A DNA stretch of 20,019 bases from Ruminococcus sp. CAG:382 (GCA_000433115.1 FR892214.1:1-20019); one strand, 5' to 3'. Counted from the stretch's first letter, positions 7,317-15,466 are shown. Translations and numbers: made by a program. Notes: a model not told the origin generated them from the sequence alone.

Positions 7317-7345
7317 ATTTTAATACAACATTCGTGTTTTGTCAA
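7317..7345 (-). promoter_or_regulatory. SigmaA-type promoter of the padR-lipid operon
   Basis: On the minus strand TTGACA (7345-7340), a 17-bp spacer and TAAAAT (7322-7317) give near-consensus hexamers. The start is expected near 7310, inside the PadR-operator-like dyad. Confidence 0.78.
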
Positions 7346-7352
7346 GAGGCTA

Positions 7353-7399
7353 TTACACAGCGCCCGACAATTTTACAATTCCGTTACTCACATATTACC
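7353..7399 (+). promoter_or_regulatory. PhoP-box-like TTACA repeat array
   Basis: TTACA (7373-7377), TTACT (7384-7388) and TTACC (7395-7399) stand exactly 11 bp apart. A further TTACA at 7353-7357 lies 20 bp upstream. Repeats of a TTAACA/TTTACA-like hexamer at about 11-bp period are the known binding pattern of Bacillus PhoP. The array ends 32 bases before the pstS -10 box, and a PhoP-type regulator is encoded in the same operon. The site is also only 8 bp from the padR -35 box on the other side. Confidence 0.7.
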
Positions 7400-7431
7400 G
7401 CAGGCTGTGTGCAGCGCATCTCCGATAAGGC

Positions 7432-7437
7432 TATAAT
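7432..7437 (+). promoter_or_regulatory. pstS -10 box (activator-dependent promoter)
   Basis: A perfect TATAAT lies 33 bases upstream of the pstS start codon. No good -35 hexamer lies 16-18 bp upstream (GTGCAG at the 17-bp spacing). A perfect -10 with a poor -35 and an upstream PhoP-box array fits a promoter that needs PhoP for activity. Confidence 0.65.
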
Positions 7438-7470
7438 AATGGCGTAGAAAAAAGAAGGAGTAAGAGAAAA

Positions 7471-8346
7471 ATGAAAAGGAAAGTAATTGCAATCGCACTC
7501 GCGGCAATGACGCTCATATCCTGCGCTGTAATGCAGTCATGTCAGAAGAGCGGCTTTGACGCAGGTAAAAACATCAGCGTAGTGGCACGTGAAGACGGAA
7601 GCGGAACAAAATCCGCGTTCATGGAAATAATCGGACTCAAGGGCAAAAGCGACGTTTCCGGCGTAATAATCGCAACCGGAACGGCAGGCGTTCTCGCCGA
7701 AGTGAAATCCAATCCTCTCGCCATCGCATACGAAAGCCTCGGCTATGTCACGGACGACGTAAAAAAGCTGAAAATCGACGGTGTCGAAGCCACGGTCGAA
7801 AACATCAAAAACGGCACCTACAAGATCGCGCGTCCGCTCCGGGTCGTATACAAGCCCGCAACGGTTGAAAACTCCGTTAACGCAGCATACCTGAAGTTTC
7901 TGCAGAGCGACGCGGCGCAGAAGATAGTATCCGCCGAAGGCTATGTCGCCCTCGTCGATAACGCACAGGCGTATTCCCCCGATTCCTCTCTCAGCGGAAC
8001 GATAAACATTTCCGGCAGCACCTCGCTTCAGCCCCTCATGATAAAGCTTGCGGCAAAGTTCCAGGAGCTTCAGAGCGGCGTAAGCGTAACGGTAGCCGGC
8101 GGCGGCAGCGGACAGGGCTATAAGAACGCAGAAGCCGGTGTCAGCGAATTCGGCATGATATCCGAAAGCTTCAACAGCGAAAAAGCTCCCGACTGCGTAA
8201 GCTACGAGGTGGCAAAGGACGGTATCGCCGTCATCGTCAACAAGGACAATACACAGGACAGCATCAGCCTGATCGCCCTAAAAAACATCTATGACGCCGA
8301 AGCCGGAGAAAACGCCGTGATAACGTGGTCCAAGGCTCAGGGATAA
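7471..8346 (+). CDS. pstS: PstS, phosphate-binding lipoprotein, circularly permuted order
   Basis: A 291-residue extracellular phosphate-binding protein of the PstSCAB importer, with an AAGGAG site. Residues 1-17 are a lipoprotein signal, with LISC giving a lipidated Cys18 (Cys24 is an alternative). The two lobes are in unusual order. Residues 35-165 carry what is normally the C-terminal half (SVVAREDGSGTKSAF, then AIAYESLGYV, KIDGVEATVENIKNGTY, ARPLRVVYK and IVSAEGYVALV). Residues 176-291 carry what is normally the N-terminal half (GTINISGSTSLQPL, GGGSGQGYKNA, GMISES, DGIAVIVNKDN and NIYD..VITW). The protein ends where a normal PstS would continue into its second half. Both phosphate-contact loops, SGSTS and EDGSGT, are intact, so it should bind phosphate. 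It is the first gene of the pst-pho operon, six bases before pstC. Confidence 0.88.
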   Translation: MKRKVIAIALAAMTLISCAVMQSCQKSGFDAGKNISVVAREDGSGTKSAFMEIIGLKGKSDVSGVIIATGTAGVLAEVKSNPLAIAYESLGYVTDDVKKLKIDGVEATVENIKNGTYKIARPLRVVYKPATVENSVNAAYLKFLQSDAAQKIVSAEGYVALVDNAQAYSPDSSLSGTINISGSTSLQPLMIKLAAKFQELQSGVSVTVAGGGSGQGYKNAEAGVSEFGMISESFNSEKAPDCVSYEVAKDGIAVIVNKDNTQDSISLIALKNIYDAEAGENAVITWSKAQG

Positions 8347-8352
8347 AAAATC

Positions 8353-9222
8353 ATGACAAAAACGCTCCGTGAAAAGGGCATAAAAGGACTCTTCCTTGTT
8401 TCCGCCCTGTTTTCAATGGCGGCGCTGGCAACGATAACGGTATTTCTGCTGATAAGCGGAATACCGTTTATCGCGCATACAGGCGTCGCGGAATTTCTGC
8501 TCGGCAGGCGCTGGGCTATCCTCGAAAGCCCGCCGTCCTACGGCATACTCCCCATGATAGTCGCCACACTGTACGTGACGGCGCTGTCTGTGATACTCGG
8601 CACAATACTTGGACTTTTCACCTCAGTCTGTCTTTTTGCCTTCTGCCCGAAAAAACTCGTGCTTCCGCTCAGGCAGCTGATAAATCTCCTTGCCGGGATC
8701 CCGTCCGTAATCTTCGGACTCTTCGGCATGACGACGATTGTTCCGCTTCTGCGTGACTACATTTCGCCGAACGGTGTCGGCTACGGCATACTCGCCGCAT
8801 CGCTCGTCCTCGCGGTCATGATACTGCCAACGGTCGTGAGCGTCAGCCTTGACTCGCTTTCCGCCGTACCGAAAAGCTATTATGAAGGTGCGCTCGCCCT
8901 CGGTGCAACCAAGGAGGAAGCGGTCTTCGGAATCGTGCTTCCTGCCGCAAAAAACGGTATAACGGCGGGCATCGTTCTGGCGACGGGACGTGCGCTCGGC
9001 GAGACCATGGCGGTCATGCTTGTGATAGGCGGCAGCCCCGAAATGCCGGGCAGCCTGTTCCAGAGTGTGCGTACCCTCACCGCAAACATCGCAATGGGCG
9101 CAATGGAGCTGAAGGACGATGCATTAAGTGCGCTCATCGCCTCCGGCGTCGTGCTTTTCGTTTTCGCACTGCTTCTGAACATCAGCTTCTCGGCGCTCAG
9201 ATGCGGAAAGAAAAAGGGGTGA
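8353..9222 (+). CDS. pstC: PstC, phosphate ABC transporter permease
   Basis: A 289-residue inner-membrane permease with about six membrane helices. The ABC-permease coupling loop is YYEGALALGATKEEAVFGIVLPAA, with the EAA-type glycine, followed by GRALGETMAVMLVIGG, which is characteristic of PstC. Family members are usually 290-320 residues long, so this one is complete. The start at 8353 lies six bases after the pstS stop. The only ribosome-binding-like sequence (CAGGGA) lies within the pstS end, which suggests coupled translation. It pairs with PstA to form the phosphate channel driven by PstB. Confidence 0.93.
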   Translation: MTKTLREKGIKGLFLVSALFSMAALATITVFLLISGIPFIAHTGVAEFLLGRRWAILESPPSYGILPMIVATLYVTALSVILGTILGLFTSVCLFAFCPKKLVLPLRQLINLLAGIPSVIFGLFGMTTIVPLLRDYISPNGVGYGILAASLVLAVMILPTVVSVSLDSLSAVPKSYYEGALALGATKEEAVFGIVLPAAKNGITAGIVLATGRALGETMAVMLVIGGSPEMPGSLFQSVRTLTANIAMGAMELKDDALSALIASGVVLFVFALLLNISFSALRCGKKKG

Positions 9223-9227
9223 GCCAT

Positions 9228-10076
9228 ATGGATAAAAAACAGCATTTCCCTCTTCGCCGCCGTATTTTTACGGGAATGAAACTCATAAGCGGTGTCATGA
9301 CACTGCTATCCGTCGCGGCGCTTTTTGCCGTGATAATATATGTATTTGCCGACGGCACCGACAAGCTGTCGTTCGACCTGCTCTTCGGCTCATATACCGA
9401 CACGCCGTCGATACTTCCCGCCTTTGTCGGCACCCTTGAACTGATACTCATCGCCGGAGTTATCGCTATTCCTCTCGGTATCGCGACCGCCGTCTTCCTT
9501 GCCGAATACACAGACGGCGAAAGCACTCTCGTCCGCCTTATACGCATTGCCGTAGAAACCCTTGCCGCTATACCCAGCATCGTCTACGGTCTGTTCGGCT
9601 ACCTTGTGTTCGTCGTAGCCTGCGGTTGGGGCTATTCACTGCTGGGCGGCGGCATAACGCTTGCGATAATGATACTCCCCGTCATCGTGCGCTCCACCGA
9701 AGAAAGCCTACGCTCCGTCCCCGTATCCTACCGTGAGGGAGCATATGCTCTCGGCGCCGGAAAGGCGAGAGCGATATTCCGCGTCGTGCTTCCCGCCGCA
9801 TCCGGCGGCATCGTCACTGCGGTCATACTCGCCGTCGGGCGTATAATATCCGAAAGCGCCGTGCTGATTCTCACAATCGGCATGGTCGTCAACAAAATGC
9901 CGCAAAGCATACTCTCACCCGGCACAAGTCTCGCGCTTGACATATACTATTTCGCAAGCTACGGCTATCCGAACGAGGCGGCGGCAACCTCCGTCGTACT
10001 GCTTGCGTTCGTACTGATAATAAACCTGTCCGCAAGCGCCGTCGGCAGGGCAATCGAAAGAAAGGCAGGTCGTTAA
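9228..10076 (+). CDS. pstA: PstA, phosphate ABC transporter permease
   Basis: A 282-residue membrane permease with a coupling loop YREGAYALGAGKARAIFRVVLPAA and GRIISESAVLILTIGM near the C-terminal helices, as in PstA. The start at ATG 9228 is preferred over an in-frame ATG at 9201. GGGGTGA lies a few bases upstream of it, and the later start leaves no overlap with pstC (stop at 9222). The N-terminus MDKKQHFPLRRRIFTGMK also fits a cytosolic tail before the first helix. It forms the heterodimeric channel with PstC and is followed two bases later by pstB. Confidence 0.93.
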   Translation: MDKKQHFPLRRRIFTGMKLISGVMTLLSVAALFAVIIYVFADGTDKLSFDLLFGSYTDTPSILPAFVGTLELILIAGVIAIPLGIATAVFLAEYTDGESTLVRLIRIAVETLAAIPSIVYGLFGYLVFVVACGWGYSLLGGGITLAIMILPVIVRSTEESLRSVPVSYREGAYALGAGKARAIFRVVLPAASGGIVTAVILAVGRIISESAVLILTIGMVVNKMPQSILSPGTSLALDIYYFASYGYPNEAAATSVVLLAFVLIINLSASAVGRAIERKAGR

Positions 10077-10078
10077 TC

Positions 10079-10837
10079 ATGAATAAAGCCGATATATCCG
10101 TAAAGGACTGCAATCTCTGGTACGGCGATTTCCATGCGCTGAAGGATATCAGCATCGAAATCCCGGCAAATGAAATAACCGCTCTCATCGGACCGTCCGG
10201 CTGCGGCAAATCGACATTTCTGAAAATATTCAATCGTATGAACGATCTTGTACCTGGCTGTCGCATAACCGGCAGCTTTACTGTCGGCGGAAATGATATT
10301 TTCGCAAAGAACTGCGATGTGACGCTTCTTCGCAAAAACGTCGGCATGGTCTTCCAGAAACCCAATCCGTTCCCGATGAGCATATACGAAAACATCGCGT
10401 TCGCCCCCAAGACCTTCGGTGTGAAAAAGAAATCGGAAATCGATGAAATCGTCGAATGCTCGCTCGTCCGCGCCGGAATATGGGACGAGGTCAAGGACAG
10501 GCTCAGAAAAAGCGCTCTCGGGATGAGCGGCGGTCAGCAGCAGCGGCTCTGCATCGCGCGTGCCCTCGCGGCAAGCCCGTCTGTTTTACTGATGGACGAG
10601 CCGACCTCCGCACTGGACCCGATATCAACGGGAAAAATCGAGGACCTGATGGAAGAGCTGAAAAGAGACATGACAGTCGTCATCGTGACGCATAATATGC
10701 AGCAGGCAACACGTATTTCCGACAAAACCGCCTTTTTCCTCCTCGGCGAGTTGGTTGAATACGGCGACACCGAGCGGATTTTCACCTGTCCTGCCGACAA
10801 ACGCACCGAAAATTATATTTCCGGCAGATTCGGCTGA
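10079..10837 (+). CDS. pstB: PstB, phosphate ABC transporter ATPase
   Basis: A 252-residue cytosolic ABC ATPase that powers phosphate uptake through PstCA. Walker A GPSGCGKST is at 38-46 and the Q-loop is VFQKPNPFPMS (Gln93), whose KPNPFPMS sequence is diagnostic for PstB. The signature MSGGQQQR begins at 149 (Met in place of the usual Leu). Walker B is LLMDEPTSALDP with catalytic Glu174, and the switch histidine is in VTHNMQQA (His205). Length is normal. The start codon is two bases after the pstA stop, with AGGCAGGT as ribosome binding site in the pstA end. Confidence 0.96.
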   Translation: MNKADISVKDCNLWYGDFHALKDISIEIPANEITALIGPSGCGKSTFLKIFNRMNDLVPGCRITGSFTVGGNDIFAKNCDVTLLRKNVGMVFQKPNPFPMSIYENIAFAPKTFGVKKKSEIDEIVECSLVRAGIWDEVKDRLRKSALGMSGGQQQRLCIARALAASPSVLLMDEPTSALDPISTGKIEDLMEELKRDMTVVIVTHNMQQATRISDKTAFFLLGELVEYGDTERIFTCPADKRTENYISGRFG

Positions 10838-10871
10838 TTTGCACTTGTAAAAGCAAAGGAGAATTGTTATA

Positions 10872-11519
10872 ATGAGTATAAGGACAAAATACGAGCAGGA
10901 GCTTTCGTTTGTTTTCAATAAGCTCGTCTCCATGTGCCGCGCCACCGAGCTTGCGATAGAACGCTCCGTGACCGCCCTCACGACCCGTGACAAAGAGCTT
11001 GCACGCCGCGTTATGGCAGAGGATAAGGACATCGACGTGATGGAACGCGAAATCGAGCAGGACTGCCTGAAGATACTGCTCATGGAGCGCCCCGTGGCAG
11101 GCGATTTCCGCGACGTTTCGGCGGCGCTGAAAATGATAACCGACCTTGAACGTATTGCCGACCAGGCGGCGGACATATCCGAAATATCGCTCCGGTTCGG
11201 CGACGAAAAGTTCATAAAAGAACCCGAGCACATTGCCGAAATGGCACGCTGTGCAATAGCAATGGTAAAAGACAGCGTACAGAGCTATATAAACCGCGAT
11301 GTGGCGGCGGCGCGTGATCTTGACAACCGCGACGACAGGGTCGATATGCTGTTCGAAACAATAAAAAAGGATCTTGTGGAGCTTATCCGCAGAGATCCGT
11401 CAAACGCCGACCAGGCGATACTGTTCATGATGGTTGCGAAATACCTTGAACGTATCGGCGACCACGCCGTGAATATCGGCGAATGGGTCGACTATGCCGT
11501 GACCGGACACCATAACTGA
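10872..11519 (+). CDS. phoU: PhoU, phosphate signalling regulator
   Basis: A 215-residue all-helical protein made of two PhoU repeats. The metal-binding E/D-x-x-x-D signatures are visible in each repeat: DLERIADQAADI and YLERIGDHAVNIGEW. PhoU links the state of the Pst transporter to the PhoR kinase and damps phosphate uptake when phosphate is plentiful. AAAGGAGA stands before the ATG, after a 34-bp gap from pstB, and the next gene, the response regulator, begins 12 bases after its stop. This fits the usual order transporter, PhoU, two-component system. Confidence 0.95.
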   Translation: MSIRTKYEQELSFVFNKLVSMCRATELAIERSVTALTTRDKELARRVMAEDKDIDVMEREIEQDCLKILLMERPVAGDFRDVSAALKMITDLERIADQAADISEISLRFGDEKFIKEPEHIAEMARCAIAMVKDSVQSYINRDVAAARDLDNRDDRVDMLFETIKKDLVELIRRDPSNADQAILFMMVAKYLERIGDHAVNIGEWVDYAVTGHHN

Positions 11520-11531
11520 GGAGAAAATACG

Positions 11532-12206
11532 ATGAGCGAAAAATATGTCATATACGCTGTGGACGACGAGGAGTCGATACGTGAACTGTACCGCTACGCC
11601 CTTGAAAGCGCGGGCTTTGAGGTGAGTACGTTTGACGGCGGGGACGCTCTTTTCGCTCGCCTTTCGGCAAGACTGCCCGACCTGATACTGCTTGATATCA
11701 TGCTTGACGGCAGCGACGGCTATGAGCTGCTTGACGACATAAGAAAAAATCCCGAAACACGGGAAACGCCCGTGATAATGGTTTCCGCCAAAGGTGCGGA
11801 AATCGATAAGGTCAAGGGGCTTGATCTCGGTGCCGACGACTATATATCAAAGCCTTTCGGCGTGCTTGAGCTTATCGCCCGAATAAAGGCGAACCTCCGC
11901 CGCCGCACATATCAGCAAAACGAACTGCTGACCTACAAAGGCATTGTGATCGACGACGTGCGGCATGAAATACGGGTAAACGGAAACCGCATTCAGGCGA
12001 CCGCAAAAGAATATGACCTTGTACGTATGCTTGTGAAAAACCACTCTGCCGTGCTTTCGCGTGACAGGCTTCTCGACGAAATATGGGGCGAGAATTACGG
12101 TGAAACACGCACGCTTGATATGCACATAACCCAGGCAAGGCGCATAATCCGCGACTCGGGCGCCGAAATAAAAACAATACGCGGAATCGGGTATATGCTG
12201 GAATGA
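11532..12206 (+). CDS. phoP: PhoP/PhoB-type OmpR-family response regulator
   Basis: A 224-residue response regulator. The receiver domain (about 1-120) has acidic residues Asp11, Asp12 and Glu13 (VDDEE), phosphoacceptor Asp55 (LILLDIMLDG), Ser85 and Lys107 (YISKPFG). A winged-helix OmpR/PhoB DNA-binding domain follows (about 130-223), with YDLVRMLVKNHSAVLSRDRLL and TIRGIGYMLE. It is placed between phoU and the kinase gene, and its stop overlaps the kinase start by 4 nt (ATGA). The context makes it the phosphate-starvation regulator, likely acting on the TTACA array upstream of pstS and so on its own operon. The symbol phoP follows Firmicute usage and rests on context. phoB is an alternative name. 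Confidence 0.88.
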   Translation: MSEKYVIYAVDDEESIRELYRYALESAGFEVSTFDGGDALFARLSARLPDLILLDIMLDGSDGYELLDDIRKNPETRETPVIMVSAKGAEIDKVKGLDLGADDYISKPFGVLELIARIKANLRRRTYQQNELLTYKGIVIDDVRHEIRVNGNRIQATAKEYDLVRMLVKNHSAVLSRDRLLDEIWGENYGETRTLDMHITQARRIIRDSGAEIKTIRGIGYMLE

Positions 12207-13876
12207 AAAAGAAATATATTGCCTTCAACATCGCGATAATAACCGTAGCGCTTCTGCTGTTTTTCGGCTTCGGAATATCCGTGACGCGTTCCAATCTGTA
12301 CGACGAAGCGGGACGAATAATAACCGAGATCACCGACGTATATGTGAATAACTACACAACTCCGCAAAACGCCGTGAAGCATACCTCCGGCGACACCCGC
12401 GTGACCGTGATAGACAGCACCGGACGGGTGATAGCCGACAGCGTTGAGATCGACGTTTCAGCAATGGAAAACCATATGAACCGTGAGGAGATCCTCAACG
12501 CACTTGCCGACACTCCGAAAACCGTGATACGCAAAAGCGAGACCCTCGGCGTCGACATGGTGTACTACGCCAAAAAAGCCGTCACAGGCGACGGCTATGT
12601 CTTCATACGGACCGCACTTCCGATCCGATCCGCTCAAAACTACGCGCTCCAGACAGTCCCGTACCTGCTCATGATAATGGCGGGTGTCATCACGATCACC
12701 TCAATCGTCAGCATGATTTTCGGCATGAAATTGCTTGACCCCGTCAAAAAGATAGGCGAAAACCTGCGTGAGGTGAAAAACGGAAGCTATAAGCCCATCC
12801 TGCCCGACACGGGCGATGACGAACTGAACTCCGTCATATGCGGCATAAACGACGTAAGCGAAGCTCTTCAGCAGACATTGCGCGAAGCCGAAAGCGGCAA
12901 GCAGCGCCTTGACTATATACTCAACCATATTATGGACGGAATCGTCGTCCTGAGCGCCGCCGACGGTACCATATCGCTCTGCAACAAAGCTGCCTCCGCC
13001 ATCTTCGGCGTGACGGAAGCCGAAGGACGCGGATATGCTCTCCTGACCTCCGACAGAACTTGGAACGAAAATGTAAAGGAACTGCTCACCGACGGCGGCA
13101 GAATGTCCGGTGAGCTTGAAGACGACGGAAAGATATATTCCTACACCATGAGCCGTCTCGAAAACGGCATAGCCGTGATCGTTCTTTCCGACGTGACCGC
13201 GGAAAGAAACAGCGCACGTATGAGAAGCGAATTTTTTGCCAACGCCTCTCACGAGCTGAAAACACCGCTCACCGCCATAAAGGGCTTCAACGAAATGATA
13301 GGCATGAAGACGGCCGACTCAGATATACGTGAAATGAGCCGCAAGATAGGCAAGGAAGCCGACAGAATGATAACCCTCATTTCCGATATGCTCGATCTTT
13401 CCGAACTTGAAAGCACGAGCGAGCTGCATCCCGAGACGCTCGATGCAAAGCAGATTGCCGAGGAGGTCGCCGACACACTTGCCCCGCTTGCAGCCGAAAA
13501 GAACGTGACACTCACAGTAAACGGCAGCGGAAGAGTAAGAGCCGAAAAGGAGCATCTCACCGAGCTTATCAAAAACCTTGCCGAAAACGGAATACGTTAC
13601 AATCATTCCGCCGGCACTGTAAAAATAACCGTAACCGAATCCGGGAATAAAACCGTGATTTCCGTCGCTGACGACGGCATAGGCATCGACGATGAGCATC
13701 AAAGCCGTATTTTCGAACGCTTCTACCGCGTCAGCAAATCGCGTTCCCGCGAAACGGGCGGCACGGGACTCGGTCTTGCCATAGTCAAACACATCTGCTC
13801 CCTCTATTCCGCAGAGATCTCACTCCGCTCAAAGCCCGGCGTCGGCACGGAAATAACCGTATCATTTTCGCAATAA
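12203..13876 (+). CDS. phoR: PhoR-type membrane sensor histidine kinase
   Basis: A 557-residue kinase. A membrane helix at about 8-27, an extracellular region of about 120 residues and a second helix at about 153-176 are followed by a short HAMP-like linker. A PAS domain (about 235-330; LDYILNHIMDGIVVLSAADG) comes next. The HisKA domain has the H-box FFANASHELKTPLTAIKGF with phospho-accepting His350. The HATPase has the N-box around Asn458/Asn462, G1 DDGIGID, F-box FERFYRV and G2 GGTGLGLAIVKHI. This order is that of PhoR/WalK-type kinases, and its position after phoU-phoP points to phosphate control. It overlaps the regulator gene by 4 nt, so the two are translated together. It is the last gene of the operon, followed by a terminator. 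Confidence 0.9.
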   Translation: MKKKYIAFNIAIITVALLLFFGFGISVTRSNLYDEAGRIITEITDVYVNNYTTPQNAVKHTSGDTRVTVIDSTGRVIADSVEIDVSAMENHMNREEILNALADTPKTVIRKSETLGVDMVYYAKKAVTGDGYVFIRTALPIRSAQNYALQTVPYLLMIMAGVITITSIVSMIFGMKLLDPVKKIGENLREVKNGSYKPILPDTGDDELNSVICGINDVSEALQQTLREAESGKQRLDYILNHIMDGIVVLSAADGTISLCNKAASAIFGVTEAEGRGYALLTSDRTWNENVKELLTDGGRMSGELEDDGKIYSYTMSRLENGIAVIVLSDVTAERNSARMRSEFFANASHELKTPLTAIKGFNEMIGMKTADSDIREMSRKIGKEADRMITLISDMLDLSELESTSELHPETLDAKQIAEEVADTLAPLAAEKNVTLTVNGSGRVRAEKEHLTELIKNLAENGIRYNHSAGTVKITVTESGNKTVISVADDGIGIDDEHQSRIFERFYRVSKSRSRETGGTGLGLAIVKHICSLYSAEISLRSKPGVGTEITVSFSQ

Positions 13877-13892
13877 AACAGCAAAAACAGAA

Positions 13893-13937
13893 ATGCCGCC
13901 TGCAGCTTCTTTGAAAACTGCAGGCGGTATATTTATA
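13893..13937 (+). terminator. Rho-independent terminator of the pst-pho operon
   Basis: A 10-bp stem CCGCCTGCAG (13896-13905) with CTGCAGGCGG (13918-13927), extended by further pairs to 13893/13930, has a 12-nt loop. It is followed by the T-rich ATTTATATTTT. It lies 17 bases after the phoR stop. Confidence 0.82.
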
Positions 13938-13987
13938 TTTTCACTTTTCGGCATCAAAACACACAGCCGGAACCGTGTAGCATTGTC

Positions 13988-15406
13988 TCAGATATATTCC
14001 CTTCTTGCCACACGTCCGAGAAGCTCGTTCCATTCAGTCTTTCCGTCCCAGAGAAGCTCCGCAAAGAGCGCTGCCGGAAGCCATATGTGACCGTCGAACA
14101 GACTGTCCTCAAGAAGCCCCGAAAGCTTTGCGCTGCCGCCCGTAGCCTTTGCAAGCATGCGGAACATATCGCAGGCAAGATTACCGTTCTGCATCCAATA
14201 GCTTTCCTGGAAGCGTATGATGTCGCGTCTGAGCGCCAGCTTTTCTTCGCACTCGGTGCGTTCGCTTTCACCGATGATGAACGGTCCGACCTGATGCTCG
14301 AACGCCGCCCAATCCAGCCATGTCATACCTTTCATGACCGCACCGAAGCCCTTTCCGCCTCTGAGTGCCGCGATCTTTTCCGAAAACACCCTGTCAGTGT
14401 CATAGCTCTCTGTCTTCATGGGATTGTAATGATACGGGAAAGCACCGCAATCCTCCCAGATTATATCGACACGCGGATCGGTTTTTTCGATCTCGTCAAG
14501 ATGATTCCTGACCGAGCTTGCGTGCAGACCGAACTCGATGACAAGCCCCGGACATTTTTCAAGCAGCGCGTCAGCCACTTCGTTTACCCATTCGACTGCG
14601 GCAGCCGCGCGGTTTTTACCGGCGACCGTCTCCGCTTCTGTTTCGGTGAACGTCTGGAAATATATCCCGTCGCCGCCGAGCGGTGCGTATTCATTGACAT
14701 ATCTGTTTACAATGCTGTTCTTCCATCTTTCGCGTTCAGCCGGATCCGAAAGCACCTTGTCCGGGCTCTCGTCCCATACCCACGAATAGCCCCATATGAC
14801 CCTGATACCCCACGAATGCGCGTATTCCACGAATTCTTTGCCGTTTATGGGCGCAAAATCGTTCCATACGGTAATTTTGTTGAGCCTCAGCCGCGCCATG
14901 TTCCGGATGTATCCGCGATAGTCGAAAATAACGTGTCCCCACGTCCAGAGTCCGCGCTCCGCGATCATCGGCGATGAAATATACTCATATTCCGGCAGAG
15001 CATCGACGAACGGCGTTACGAAAAAAGGATGTCCCTCCGCCCTGCGCCTTGCCGAAGGAAGATAATCATCCGCAAAAACCGTCGCCGCATAATAACACGC
15101 CGCGGCGTTGCCGCCCGCGATAACAACGCATCCCCCGTCATCCGTTACCCTGACGCAGATTCCGTCGTCCGCCGGCGAAACATCCGCCAGCTTTTCTCCG
15201 ACAAACGGATTGCTGTCCTTTGTCCCGACATAAACGGTATTCCTTCCGTCGTCCGGCACATTGTCATAACGATAAACAGGCAGAATGTACGGCACAAATC
15301 TCTTGATCGCTGCCTGAACGAGGTCAACCGCGTGCGCTTCCATGCCGCAATAATCGCCGTAAACCAGCTTCCAGCGCTTTCCGTCGTAATTCTTCGTAAG
15401 TTCCAT
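13988..15406 (-). CDS. Glycoside-hydrolase-like TIM-barrel protein, cytosolic
   Basis: A 472-residue protein without signal peptide or membrane segment. Residues about 1-135 look like the small alpha/beta domain found in front of the barrel in GH20/GH67-type enzymes, with VYVGTKDSNPF and GICVRVTDDGGCVVIAGGN. From about 145 onward a (beta/alpha)8-like domain follows, with RGLWTWGHVIFDYRGYIRNMARL, NKITVWNDFAP, IRVIWGYSWVWDESP, DGIYFQTFTETE and IIWEDCGAFPYHY. Acidic residues at the ends of strands (Asp212/Glu213, Glu255/Glu257, Glu318) are candidate catalytic groups, but which are used cannot be told. GAGAGGTA precedes the ATG. The gene stands alone and its stop faces the phoR terminator. It is most likely an intracellular glycan-processing enzyme. 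The precise family is not assigned. Confidence 0.72.
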   Translation of the reverse strand: MELTKNYDGKRWKLVYGDYCGMEAHAVDLVQAAIKRFVPYILPVYRYDNVPDDGRNTVYVGTKDSNPFVGEKLADVSPADDGICVRVTDDGGCVVIAGGNAAACYYAATVFADDYLPSARRRAEGHPFFVTPFVDALPEYEYISSPMIAERGLWTWGHVIFDYRGYIRNMARLRLNKITVWNDFAPINGKEFVEYAHSWGIRVIWGYSWVWDESPDKVLSDPAERERWKNSIVNRYVNEYAPLGGDGIYFQTFTETEAETVAGKNRAAAAVEWVNEVADALLEKCPGLVIEFGLHASSVRNHLDEIEKTDPRVDIIWEDCGAFPYHYNPMKTESYDTDRVFSEKIAALRGGKGFGAVMKGMTWLDWAAFEHQVGPFIIGESERTECEEKLALRRDIIRFQESYWMQNGNLACDMFRMLAKATGGSAKLSGLLEDSLFDGHIWLPAALFAELLWDGKTEWNELLGRVARREYI

Positions 15407-15437
15407 GATAAAATACCTCTCAGTATTGCAAAAATGC

Positions 15438-15466
15438 AGTATTTGTGTTAAAATAGGTTAAGACAA
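15438..15466 (-). promoter_or_regulatory. Possible promoter of the glycoside-hydrolase-like gene
   Basis: On the minus strand TTGTCT (15466-15461), a 17-bp spacer and AATACT (15443-15438) give moderate hexamers. The -35 box overlaps the first of two tandem CAACCG-containing repeats. Confidence 0.45.

Noticed and set aside
14087..14977. Plus-strand open frame of 296 codons opposite the glycoside-hydrolase-like gene
   Set aside because: The minus-strand frame is longer and protein-like with a good start site. This one is rich in Arg, Cys and His, as expected of an antisense shadow.
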